Shown here: positions 9,009 through 16,145 of the stretch, in pieces
Position numbering within the stretch: position 1 is the stretch's first letter
Layout of the letters: the number at the start of each line of letters is the position of its first letter
Origin: an uncultured Clostridia bacterium
GTDB lineage: Bacteria; Bacillota; Clostridia; TANB77; CAG-508
Direction of reading: 5' to 3'
Length of the DNA stretch: 64,000 nucleotides
Assembly (NCBI GenBank): GCA_948976265.1
Contig: CARFUA010000007.1
Location: 10,343 to 74,342, forward strand
Position numbers and translations under genes: made by a program
Notes under the pieces: generated by a model
What the model was told of the DNA's origin: nothing
The model's input: the letters and a program-made list of their open reading frames with translations, nothing else
Database searches by the model: none

Positions 9009-9770
9009 ATGTGTGTTATTAATTTAGGAAAGTATAAAAAAGTATTGAAAGGAATAACAATTGTTTTAATATTTAGTTGTTTTTCTATTTTTGCCATTTC
9101 AAAAACGTTTGCTATGCAACATTATTATAATGTTGATTTTTCAACCGGATTTGTTACGGCAACCACTTTGAATGTCAGAAGTGGACCGGGGACGGAATAT
9201 CCAGTTATTGCAACGGTTAGGAAGAATGAATATATTCGTGTTTTTGCAGGAATTGGAAATTGGTATATTGTGCAAGTAGAAGGGGATTATATTGGAGCAG
9301 TTAGCCAAAAATATATCAAACCAATTTATCCCAATTCCAACAACACAACAAACTCAAAACCAAAGCCAGAAGAAACAACAGCAAATCTTACAGCAGATGA
9401 ACAAGAGGTTTTTAATCTCATCAATCAGCAGAGGGCAAACAATGGATTATCGGCTTTAAAAATTGACAACGAAGTACAAAAAGTGGCGAAAATAAAAGCG
9501 CAAGATATGGTAACTGGCAATTATTTTTCACACAATTCACCAACATATGGCTCACCATTTGATATGCTGAAAAGTTTTAAAGTGTCTTACCAAACAGCAG
9601 CTGAAAATATTGCAGGGAATTCAAGTAACAGTGCTGCTGTTACGGCTTGGATGAATTCGGCTGGGCATAAAGCAAATATTTTAAATGGTGCTTACAATTA
9701 TACTGGAATTGGTGTGGTGAATAGTCCAACCTATGGAAAAGTTTATGTGCAGATGTTTGTTGGGAAATAA
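9009..9770 (+). CDS. Secreted SH3b/CAP-domain protein
   Basis: A 253-residue exported protein. Residues 1-35 form a signal peptide (basic start, hydrophobic stretch VLIFSCFSIFAISKTFA). Residues about 48-100 are a bacterial SH3 domain (TLNVRSGPGTEYPVI...), a cell-wall binding module. After a linker rich in Asn, Thr, Pro and Lys, residues about 125-253 form a CAP/SCP domain of the YkwD type (LINQQRANNGLSAL, SHNSP, AAENIAG, WMNSAGHKANIL). It probably acts at the cell wall or spore surface; the biochemical role of bacterial CAP domains is not settled. The ATG directly follows the thrS terminator hairpin, whose 3' arm is its ribosome site, so translation from read-through transcripts would be blocked unless the hairpin opens. 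Confidence 0.85.
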   Translation: MCVINLGKYKKVLKGITIVLIFSCFSIFAISKTFAMQHYYNVDFSTGFVTATTLNVRSGPGTEYPVIATVRKNEYIRVFAGIGNWYIVQVEGDYIGAVSQKYIKPIYPNSNNTTNSKPKPEETTANLTADEQEVFNLINQQRANNGLSALKIDNEVQKVAKIKAQDMVTGNYFSHNSPTYGSPFDMLKSFKVSYQTAAENIAGNSSNSAAVTAWMNSAGHKANILNGAYNYTGIGVVNSPTYGKVYVQMFVGK

Positions 9771-9796
9771 AAAATTTAATTTTTTTAGAAAATGTC

Positions 9797-9825
9797 TTGA
9801 CAAAACTTTAAAAATAAATTATAAT
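9797..9825 (+). promoter_or_regulatory. SigA-type promoter of small transcript
   Basis: TTGACA (9797-9802) and TATAAT (9820-9825), 17-base spacing. Confidence 0.8.
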
Positions 9826-9865
9826 AAATTTGTAACTGTCAACAAGACAAATGGAGGACTGAAAT

Positions 9866-9898
9866 ATGGTATATTATCAGATTCGGGCACCGGATTAG
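9866..9898 (+). CDS. 10-aa leader peptide MVYYQIRAPD
   Basis: ATG at 9866 has a well-placed TGGAGGA (9852-9858) and is close to a strong promoter; the frame ends at TAG 9896-9898. The product ends IRAPD; Arg-Ala-Pro is reminiscent of ribosome-arrest peptides (SecM GIRAGP, ApdA RAPP), though the match is short. Codon 7 is CGG, which I did not see in the housekeeping genes read here and which is the site of eight apparent +1 frameshifts elsewhere. The stop lies inside the first hairpin, so a stalled or shifted ribosome would alter downstream folding. Its reality as a translated gene is inferred only from signals. Confidence 0.45.
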   Translation: MVYYQIRAPD

Positions 9899-9949
9899 GC
9901 TAAGTTTCTTGTCAAAAAAACTAAATATAGCAAGCCTGATTCCATTGTG

Positions 9950-9981
9950 GTGAAAGAGGTAGGTTATCCTACCTCTTTCAC
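9950..9981 (+). terminator. 14-bp hairpin, possible attenuator
   Basis: Perfect stem GTGAAAGAGGTAGG / CCTACCTCTTTCAC with loop TTAT. The following TTATTAATT is a weak U tract, so termination may be partial. Confidence 0.55.
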
Positions 9982-10116
9982 TTATTAATTGTAAGGAACT
10001 TATATGATATTATTACACAAAAGAGATAAGGGATTCATTAAAAGCGTGAGAGGGGGAGAAACGCTCTTTACGACGCTAACCTTTTTCACCACAATGAAAT
10101 TCCTTAGAAGGAAGGT

Positions 10117-10150
10117 AGGACACATTTTTTTAAGTGTCCTTTCTTTTTTT
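10117..10150 (+). terminator. Terminator of small transcript
   Basis: AGGACAC / GTGTCCT stem followed by TTCTTTTTTT. Confidence 0.75.
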
Positions 10151-10169
10151 ATATTTCTTCCAATTTCAC

Positions 10170-10198
10170 TTGACATTCTCCGAATAACAACATACAAT
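10170..10198 (+). promoter_or_regulatory. Promoter of fba
   Basis: TTGACA (10170-10175) and TACAAT (10193-10198), 17-base spacing, downstream of the preceding terminator. Confidence 0.75.
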
Positions 10199-10232
10199 AA
10201 AAGCAATAATAATGATAAAGGAGGATAAAAAT

Positions 10233-11162
10233 ATGCCACTTGTAACAACAAAAGAAATGTTTGAAAAATCAATAAAGGAGCACTTTGCAATTGGTGCATT
10301 TAATATTAATAATATGGAGTTCATTCAAGCCATTACAGAGGCTGCTGATGAAGCAAAATCGCCTGTTATTTTGCAAGTTTCTTCAGGTGCCATTAAATAT
10401 GCTAAAATGAATTATTTGATTAAAATGGTGGAAGCTGCTGTGAAAGAAACCAATATTCCTATTGCACTTCATTTAGACCATGGACCAGATTTCGAAACTT
10501 GTAAAATGTGTATTGATAGCGGTTTTACATCGGTTATGATTGACGGTTCAAAATATGATTTTGAGGAGAATGTTGCTATCACGAAAAAAGTTGTAGAATA
10601 TGCACATAGTAAAGGGGTTGTTGTAGAAGCAGAACTTGGAAAATTAGCAGGAGTTGAAGACGATGTTAATGTTTCAGAAGATGATGCGCGTTATACAGAC
10701 CCTGACCAAGCCAAAGAATTTGTCGAAAGAACAGGTTGCGATTCTTTAGCCATTGCTATTGGAACTAGTCATGGTGCTTATAAATTTAAGGGAGATGCCA
10801 AATTAAGATTTGACATTTTGGCAAAAATCAAAGAACAATTGCCTGATACACCAATTGTTTTACATGGCGCTTCTTCTGTTGTACCAGAGTTAGTAGAAAT
10901 GTGCAATCAAAATGGTGGAGATATTCCAGGTGCTAAAGGTTGCCCAGATGAAATGTTAAAACAAGCAGGGGAAACAGGCGTTTCAAAAATCAATGTCGAT
11001 ACTGATTTGAGATTAGCAATGACAGCTCAAGTAAGACGTGTATTTAAAGAGGAACCATCTGTTTTTGACCCACGTAAATATTTAGGAGCGGCACGTGACG
11101 AAATCAAAAAAACGGTTGCCCATAAAATCACAGATGTGTTCTGTTCCGCTAATAAAGCGTAA
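10233..11162 (+). CDS. fba: Class II fructose-bisphosphate aldolase
   Basis: A 309-residue zinc-dependent aldolase that splits fructose 1,6-bisphosphate in glycolysis. The start ATG 10233 follows AAAGGAGG; a TTG/ATG further upstream lacks a site. Family motifs are present in order: LHLDHGPDFE (zinc His and catalytic Asp), VEAELGKLAGVEDDV, AIGTSHGAYKF (zinc His), VLHGASS (zinc His) and INVDTDLRLA (phosphate/substrate site). Length and motifs match the usual class II enzymes. It is a single-gene unit with its own promoter; the other glycolytic gene in the window, pfkA, is 34 kb away. Confidence 0.95.
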   Translation: MPLVTTKEMFEKSIKEHFAIGAFNINNMEFIQAITEAADEAKSPVILQVSSGAIKYAKMNYLIKMVEAAVKETNIPIALHLDHGPDFETCKMCIDSGFTSVMIDGSKYDFEENVAITKKVVEYAHSKGVVVEAELGKLAGVEDDVNVSEDDARYTDPDQAKEFVERTGCDSLAIAIGTSHGAYKFKGDAKLRFDILAKIKEQLPDTPIVLHGASSVVPELVEMCNQNGGDIPGAKGCPDEMLKQAGETGVSKINVDTDLRLAMTAQVRRVFKEEPSVFDPRKYLGAARDEIKKTVAHKITDVFCSANKA

Positions 11163-11199
11163 ATGTAGAATAATGTCGAGAAAAAGAAATGGAAATTTA

Positions 11200-11228
11200 T
11201 TGACATAATGACAAAATGATGCTATAAT
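11200..11228 (+). promoter_or_regulatory. Promoter of antitoxin-like sRNA
   Basis: TTGACA (11200-11205) and TATAAT (11223-11228) exactly 17 bases apart, with no CDS downstream on this strand. Confidence 0.8.
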
Positions 11229-11234
11229 CATTTT

Positions 11235-11299
11235 AGCGAAAGCAAAAAGGTGCATAAATCATCAAAAAAAGCCAGAAGAGGTGGTCTTCTGGCTTTTTG
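11235..11299 (+). ncRNA. Candidate antitoxin RNA (RNA II-like)
   Basis: A transcript of about 65 nt from the promoter at 11200-11228 to the shared terminator at 11270-11299. Its AAAAAGGTGCATAAATCATC (11245-11264) is an imperfect direct repeat of AAAAGGTGCAATAAAATCACC (11359-11379), the complement of the toxin start region, so it can pair with the toxin ribosome site in trans. It also overlaps the toxin mRNA at the terminator, giving complementary loops (GGTGG and CCACC). This is the architecture of RNA II in the Enterococcus par/Fst locus, where the antitoxin is also about 65 nt. Confidence 0.65.
11270..11299. terminator. Bidirectional terminator shared by both RNAs
   Basis: Perfect 10-bp stem AGCCAGAAGA/TCTTCTGGCT with loop GGTGG, T-rich on the right (+) and A-rich on the left (T-rich for -). 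Confidence 0.9.
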
Positions 11300-11306
11300 T
11301 TGTCTG

Positions 11307-11378
11307 CTATTTCATTAAAGCAAGTATTGCAATAATAATCATAGCAACGACTCTTATGAAAAGGTGCAATAAAATCAC
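11307..11378 (-). CDS. Candidate type I toxin, 23-aa membrane peptide
   Basis: A 23-codon frame starting GTG (11376-11378; a second in-frame GTG lies just upstream) after AGGAAGG, ending TAG at 11307-11309. The peptide is almost entirely hydrophobic (ILLHLFIRVVAMIIIAIL) with a terminal Lys, as in Fst, Ibs and Bsr toxins. It has an excellent promoter (11427-11456) and a transcript of about 150 nt that ends at the bidirectional terminator. The loop of its own terminator (CCACC) is complementary to GGTGG at the start site, so the full-length mRNA could hide its own start, as in other type I toxins. I do not recognise the peptide family by sequence; the call rests on the layout. Confidence 0.6.
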   Translation of the reverse strand: MILLHLFIRVVAMIIIAILALMK

Positions 11379-11426
11379 CACCTTCCTGCCTTAGAATAAT
11401 TTATGTATGACAAAAAAGGCAAAATA

Positions 11427-11456
11427 ATTATACTACATACGTAAAAGAAAAGTCAA
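11427..11456 (-). promoter_or_regulatory. Promoter of toxin-like mRNA
   Basis: Minus-strand TTGACT (11451-11456) and TATAAT (11427-11432), spacing 18. Confidence 0.8.
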
Positions 11457-11480
11457 TACTCTATTTTAGAAAAATTGCAA

Positions 11481-13139
11481 TTATTTTACAATCATAGTTT
11501 TATAGTGTGTATAAATCACTAATCCAGGCTTTGCGCCAGGTGATTTTTTGACATATTTGGCTAAGCAAAAGTCGACAGGAACATTGGAACTAAATTTTCC
11601 TTTGCTATTTTCCTTAGCAAGTGTAGCACAAGCTAACAGGACATTTTCTGGAATGTCAAGATTTTCCGGATTACGAAGAAGGACATGACTGCCATGTATT
11701 TTTTGCGTATGAAACCAAATATCTTGCTTGTTGGCAAATTTTAAACTTAAATAATCATTTTGCACGTTATTTTTTCCAACATAGACGGTAAATCCATCGA
11801 CCAAAACACTTTGCAAAGCGATTTCTTTCGAATTCTTTTTGGAAGGTCCCTTATTTTTTTGCTTTTTCAACACTTCTTTTTTCGTAATAATATTTTCCGA
11901 TATTTCAGAATATACATCTGCAATATCTTCCACAGATTTGGCATTTTCTAAAGAAAAAACAATGCTTTCAATATAATCCAATTCTTTTTCAGTTTCTTTT
12001 TTTTGTTCTGTGACAATGTGAAGTGCGTTTTTTAGTTTGTTATATTTTTTAAAATATTTCTCAATATTTTTTTGGATATTAATTTTTTGGTCAAGCGGAA
12101 TGGTAAGTGGTGAGTTGTTATCGTAATAATTTTGTAAAGTGATTTGTGATAAATTCTCATGCGAATTGATGTTATAAAGATTGGCAGTTAGAAGTTCACC
12201 ATATATTTTATAGGTATCCATAGAATCACACTCTCGCAATTTTTCTTGGATATTTTGTAGCTTTTTATAGACTTTTTTTAGATTTCCTGAAACAATACGA
12301 AGTAAATTGTTTCGAGAAGAGATAAAAATGGATGTTTGTTCTTTTTCGAAATAGATTTGGTCTAAAGCTTCATTAATAGAAATTGTAGCATCCATTAAAG
12401 TAATCGCATAATCATTGTCATTTTCTTGTACAGTTATCTGATTTGTTCCAAAACAAGCGAAAAGGGAATGGAGCCAATGGTATAGTTTTTCCAAATCAGA
12501 AGGTGAATAATGAATCGGATGAATGGATAACTTGTCTAAAGTGTAGTTTACAAAGGTTTTGCTAAAACCAATCCAAGTGTTTGGTAAAATGATTGATAAA
12601 TTTTGCCCGTTTACTAGTTTTTTAAATTCGGTTACATTTTCTAATGCCATAAAACTTTGTTTCGTAATTTTGGCATATTCAAATGGATGCGCTGGAAGAC
12701 TATTTTCGAAATGTTTAAGAGAATCCAAAATGATGTTATTTTCATTTGTTAAAATAATATTGCTTTGTCTACTCATGATTTGGATGAAAAGTTTGCGAAT
12801 CACCAAATCATTTAATTCATTGTAACAGGCAAATTTGATTTGTACAGTTCGCTCTAAATCGTAATTGGAAATGTCAATGATTTTTCCGCCGATTAAATAT
12901 TTTCTAAGAAGCATACAAAAATTGGGTGCATTTTGGGGATTGGGTTTTGGATGATTTGTTAAATGAATTCGACAATAATCTGGATTAGCTGATAGGAGTA
13001 GGGTATAATTTGTTTTATGATAAATATTTAAAATAATTTCATGTTTTGTGGGTTGAAAAACCTTATTAATTTTTCCACCAATTAAACATTGCTGTAATTC
13101 TGAAATGACAGCTTTTGTGGTTATTCCATCGAATGCCAT
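11481..13139 (-). CDS. rqcH: NFACT-family RqcH (FbpA-like) protein
   Basis: A 552-residue NFACT protein. RqcH binds stalled 50S subunits carrying peptidyl-tRNA and adds C-terminal alanine tails that mark the nascent chain for ClpXP; the family was earlier called fibronectin-binding protein. The N-terminal NFACT domain begins MAFDGITTKAVISELQ, the central helix-hairpin and coiled-coil region covers about 260-430, and the C-terminal NFACT-R domain contains WFHTQKIHGSHV and AKENSKGKFSSNVPVDF. The second ATG (13139) is used because AAAGGAG abuts the first. Clp genes occur elsewhere in the window but not adjacent. Confidence 0.88.
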   Translation of the reverse strand: MAFDGITTKAVISELQQCLIGGKINKVFQPTKHEIILNIYHKTNYTLLLSANPDYCRIHLTNHPKPNPQNAPNFCMLLRKYLIGGKIIDISNYDLERTVQIKFACYNELNDLVIRKLFIQIMSRQSNIILTNENNIILDSLKHFENSLPAHPFEYAKITKQSFMALENVTEFKKLVNGQNLSIILPNTWIGFSKTFVNYTLDKLSIHPIHYSPSDLEKLYHWLHSLFACFGTNQITVQENDNDYAITLMDATISINEALDQIYFEKEQTSIFISSRNNLLRIVSGNLKKVYKKLQNIQEKLRECDSMDTYKIYGELLTANLYNINSHENLSQITLQNYYDNNSPLTIPLDQKINIQKNIEKYFKKYNKLKNALHIVTEQKKETEKELDYIESIVFSLENAKSVEDIADVYSEISENIITKKEVLKKQKNKGPSKKNSKEIALQSVLVDGFTVYVGKNNVQNDYLSLKFANKQDIWFHTQKIHGSHVLLRNPENLDIPENVLLACATLAKENSKGKFSSNVPVDFCLAKYVKKSPGAKPGLVIYTHYKTMIVK

Positions 13140-13215
13140 GCGCATCTCCTTTCAATTTTGTTTGTGTGTTTTAGTATTATACTATAATTTTACGTAAAAT
13201 TCAATTGGTATATAA

Positions 13216-13248
13216 AAAAACATTGAACTTTATGGTTCAATGTTTTTT
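13216..13248. terminator. Terminator of tRNA-Leu
   Basis: ACATTGAAC/GTTCAATGT stem flanked by A and T runs, directly downstream of the tRNA on the minus strand. Confidence 0.75.
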
Positions 13249-13331
13249 TGGTGCTGATGGTCGGACTCGAACCGACATGGTTTCCCGCAGCATTTTGAGT
13301 GCTGTGCGTCTGCCAATTTCGCCACATCAGC
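13249..13331 (-). tRNA. tRNA-Leu (CAA)
   Basis: Minus-strand cloverleaf with acceptor GCTGATG/CATCAGC, anticodon loop CTCAAAA giving anticodon CAA, a long variable arm typical of type II tRNAs, T-loop GGTTCGAGTCC and an encoded CCA end. Total 83 nt. Confidence 0.95.
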
Positions 13332-13522
13332 ATGATTTAAAATTCAAACGTCTTCTTTATCTTAACACAAATTTTTTTACTTGTCTATATTTTTTTGATA
13401 TTTTTTTGAATTATTTTTATTTTTTATAAATCATCAAATTAAATCTGGAAATGCCGCTGGATTTTTCTCTTGTAAAATCTCAAACTTTATGATATGCTAT
13501 TTTTTAACAGGAGGCAAACCAA

Positions 13523-14189
13523 ATGTACAAAATCACAATTGTGGAAGATGATAATGAAATTCGTGAAGAATTAAAAATATTATTGCAAAATAGTGGCTAT
13601 GAAGTGAATTTTGGTGAATTTTGAAAATGTAGAACAACAAATTTTCAAAACGGAGGCTCATTTAATTTTGTTAGATGTCAATTTGCCTTATGAAAATGGT
13701 TATGAAATTTGTAGTAAAATAAGGCTTAAATCAAAAGTCCCAATTATTTTTGTCACCAGCAAAAATCAATCGATGGATGAATTAAATGGTATTTTGCGTG
13801 GGGGCGATGATTATATCGAAAAACCCTATCATGTTCCCATTCTTTTAGCGAGAATTCAAACTTTATTAAATCGTGTATATTCGGATAAAGCAACAGAAAG
13901 TATCTTAACCTATAAAGGAATCACTTTGGACCTTTTACGCTCTGAAATAAAGTACGAAAATCAGGAAACCGAACTAACAAAAACAGAATTGAAAACACTT
14001 TATTATTTATTCAAACATACCGACCAAATTATTGCCAGAATGGACCTAATTGATTATTTATGGGACCATGAAATTTATGCCGATGACAATAGTTTAAGCG
14101 TGATAATTACACGAATTCGAGAAAAGTTGAAAGAAATCGGAGTTGAAAATATCATTGAAACAAAGAGGGGACAAGGATATAAACTATGA
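13523..14189 (+). pseudogene. BceR-like response regulator, frame-disrupted
   Basis: An OmpR/BceR-type response regulator for the kinase immediately downstream. ATG 13523 (CAGGAGG upstream) opens a frame with the acidic pocket VEDDNE but stops at TGA 13622-13624; the rest, from LLDVNLP (phosphoacceptor Asp) through the winged-helix output domain ending TKRGQGYKL, is in the +1 frame. Skipping one T in the run 13619-13622 (TTT TGA A) joins GYEVNFGEFENVEQ and gives near-normal spacing to the phospho-Asp. The region also holds a 10-bp tandem repeat GTGAATTTTG (13604-13613, 13614-13623); deleting one copy restores the frame too but leaves the loop shorter than in BceR. The stop TGA overlaps the kinase ATG. 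Confidence 0.85.
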
Positions 14190-15199
14190 AATTTACAAAA
14201 TATGTGAAAGACAATATAAATATATTACTAGGATTTATTCTGTATTGCTTAATCATACTTGCTTATATGAAAGCCATGAAAATAGCTAAAAATGCAATTC
14301 TAATTATAATGGTATTGGCAGGTAGTTTTTTTATATTTGGATTTGTCGTTTGCTATTGGAAAAAGAATCGATATTTGCGAGAAATCCAAAAAATTCAGGC
14401 GCATTTGCCAGAAAAATATTTAATTTCTGAAGTCATGGAAAAGCCAAAAACTGGAGAAGAATTGGCGTATTTTCGTATTTTACAAAAAGCAAATAAATCC
14501 ATGCTTGAAAATGTAATGAAAGCCAGAACTGCGCAAAAGTCATATCAAGAATACATTGAAAGTTGGGTACATGAAATAAAAATTCCAATTACATCTGTTA
14601 AATTGTTATGTGAAAATCATAAATCAGAAGTAACACGAAAAATAGAAGATGAAATCGAAGAAATCTACAATTATGTCGAACAAGCTTTATTTTATGCAAG
14701 ACTGGATCAAGTTTCAAATGATTTTATGATACGAGAAGTCAATTTGGGGGAAATTATAAAAAATGTGCTTGCTAGAAATAAAAAAATGATGATTCAAAAT
14801 CAAATGAAAGTAGAAATCAAAGATTACAAAATAACAGCTTATACCGATGAAAAATGGTTGGAATTTATTTTAAATCAAATTATGATAAATAGTGTTCAAT
14901 ATAAATCTCAAAAAAATCCAGAAATAAATATTGAAATAAAAGAATGCAAGGAAAATGTGAAATTATCTGTAAAGGACAATGGAATTGGTGTCAAAGCAAG
15001 TGAGATTGAACGAATCTTTGAAAAAGGGTTTACAGGAACCAATGGTAGAAGACAGAAAAAATCAACTGGAATGGGGCTCTATTTATGCAAAAGATTATGC
15101 CAAGAATTAGACATGGAAATTGAGGCAGAAAGCAAAGAAAATGAGTATATGAAAATAACAATCATGATTCCCAAAAATGAGAAAATAAATAAACCATAA
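14186..15199 (+). CDS. BceS-like intramembrane-sensing histidine kinase
   Basis: A 337-residue kinase with two membrane helices near the N-terminus (about residues 12-30 and 36-57) and almost no extracellular loop, the hallmark of Bce-type sensors that read the state of a partner ABC transporter. The H-box is ESWVHEIKIPITS with His129, the N-box NQIMINSVQYKS, and the ATP lid contains DNGIGV and STGMGLYLCKRL. It overlaps the response regulator by four bases (ATGA), and the transporter follows after 180 bases. It would phosphorylate the regulator on transporter-reported antimicrobial peptide stress. An imperfect terminator follows. Confidence 0.9.
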   Translation: MKFTKYVKDNINILLGFILYCLIILAYMKAMKIAKNAILIIMVLAGSFFIFGFVVCYWKKNRYLREIQKIQAHLPEKYLISEVMEKPKTGEELAYFRILQKANKSMLENVMKARTAQKSYQEYIESWVHEIKIPITSVKLLCENHKSEVTRKIEDEIEEIYNYVEQALFYARLDQVSNDFMIREVNLGEIIKNVLARNKKMMIQNQMKVEIKDYKITAYTDEKWLEFILNQIMINSVQYKSQKNPEINIEIKECKENVKLSVKDNGIGVKASEIERIFEKGFTGTNGRRQKKSTGMGLYLCKRLCQELDMEIEAESKENEYMKITIMIPKNEKINKP

Positions 15200-15204
15200 A
15201 AAAC

Positions 15205-15246
15205 AACCGCGTGCCACGAAATTGCATGAAGCACGTGGTTTGTTGT
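15205..15246 (+). terminator. Terminator after kinase gene
   Basis: ACAACCGCGTGC pairs imperfectly with GCACGTGGTTTGT; weak T tract after it. Confidence 0.5.
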
Positions 15247-15266
15247 TGACATAATTAAACACCAAT

Positions 15267-15282
15267 CTTACAAAACTGTAAG
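15267..15282. promoter_or_regulatory. BceR-type operator upstream of transporter
   Basis: Perfect inverted repeat CTTACA-AAAC-TGTAAG, matching the TNACA-N4-TGTAA site described for BceR-like regulators, about 95 bases before the ATPase start. A TTGACA at 15246-15251 lies just upstream. Confidence 0.7.
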
Positions 15283-15377
15283 ATTCAAGCAAACTACTTC
15301 TATATAAAAACTATCCAAAACAAGATATACTAAAAGTAACCTTGAACATAAGGAAAATTTAAGAAGGAGTGATTCAT

Positions 15378-16145
15378 TTGAAAAAAATATTGAAAGTGGA
15401 GCAAATCCAGAAATATTACGGAAATAAGGATAATCTAACAAAAGCCATTGACGACATTAGTTTTGATGTAGAAGAAGGCGAATTTATTGGTATCATGGGA
15501 GCCAGCGGAAGCGGAAAAACGACGCTTTTGAATTGTATTTCTACCATTGATACAGTAAGTTCAGGTCATATTTATTTGGAAAATCAAGATATTACTGAAA
15601 TCAAAGAAGAGGAAATTGCCCAATTTCGAAGAGAAAATTTAGGGTTTATTTTTCAGGATTTTAATTTACTTGACACCTTAACCATTGAAGAAAATATTGC
15701 TTTAATTTTAACCATTAACAAAGTTTCTGAAGCAAAAATTGAACAACGCATTTTAGAAATTGCTAAAAAGTTGGGAATTGAAGGAATTTTGAAAAAATAT
15801 CCTTACCAAGTTTCTGGTGGGCAAAAACAACGCTGTGCTTCCTGTAGAGCCATTGTCAATACACCTAAAATTATTTTGGCAGATGAACCAACGGGAAGCT
15901 TGGATTCCAAATCTGCTAGACAATTACTAGAAATGATGGAAGAGATGAACCAAAACATGAAAGCCACTATTTTAATGGTCACACACGACCCATTATCCGC
16001 TAGTTATTGTAGCAAAATTTTATTTTTGAAAGACGGAAAAATCTTTAATAAAATTCAAAAAGGAGAAAAAACAAGAAAAGATTTTTACCATGAAATTTTG
16101 GATGTATTAGCACTTTTGGGAGGTGATACCAGAAATGTTAGGTAA
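15378..16145 (+). CDS. Bce-type ABC transporter ATPase
   Basis: A 255-residue ATPase of the antimicrobial-peptide/lipid-flippase-type (BceA/MacB class) exporters. Walker A GASGSGKT is at about residues 41-48, the signature is VSGGQKQR, Walker B IILADEPTG, and the H-loop lies in MVTHDPLSA. TTG 15378 is chosen as start because AAGGAG ends at 15368; the upstream GTG at 15369 is too close. The permease starts 11 bases before this gene ends, indicating translational coupling. Together with the kinase and regulator it forms a Bce module for resistance to peptide antibiotics such as bacitracin-like compounds; the actual substrate is not visible. Confidence 0.9.
   Translation: MKKILKVEQIQKYYGNKDNLTKAIDDISFDVEEGEFIGIMGASGSGKTTLLNCISTIDTVSSGHIYLENQDITEIKEEEIAQFRRENLGFIFQDFNLLDTLTIEENIALILTINKVSEAKIEQRILEIAKKLGIEGILKKYPYQVSGGQKQRCASCRAIVNTPKIILADEPTGSLDSKSARQLLEMMEEMNQNMKATILMVTHDPLSASYCSKILFLKDGKIFNKIQKGEKTRKDFYHEILDVLALLGGDTRNVR

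Larger units (their letters stand above)
9832..10150 (+). ncRNA. Structured small transcript with leader ORF
   Basis: A self-contained unit of about 320 nt bounded by a strong promoter (9797-9825) and a terminator (10117-10150). It carries a 10-codon ORF (9866-9898), a stem GGATTAGGCT/AGCCTGATTC (9892/9942 region) spanning the ORF stop, a perfect 14-bp hairpin (9950-9981), and CATTGTGGTGAAA (9942-9954) that can instead pair with TTTCACCACAATG (10085-10097). The mutually exclusive pairings look like an attenuator or a regulatory RNA. fba downstream has its own promoter (10170-10198), so the unit may act in trans or only partly control fba. No known Rfam class is recognised. Confidence 0.5.

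Noticed and set aside
9832..10150. 6S RNA, tmRNA or RNase P RNA
   Set aside because: The transcript contains a translatable ORF with a ribosome site and lacks the conserved features I know for these RNAs.
10004..10228. 74-codon plus-strand ORF after the leader hairpin
   Set aside because: It runs through the terminator at 10117-10150 and the fba promoter, and its ribosome site is poor.
13205..13429. Plus-strand ORF containing GADGRTRTDM
   Set aside because: It is the complement of tRNA-Leu and its terminator, a frequent false gene call.
13604..13623. 10-bp duplication as the sole cause of the response-regulator break
   Set aside because: Removing one copy restores the frame but makes the loop about four residues shorter than in BceR, whereas skipping one T fits better; both are kept as options in the finding.
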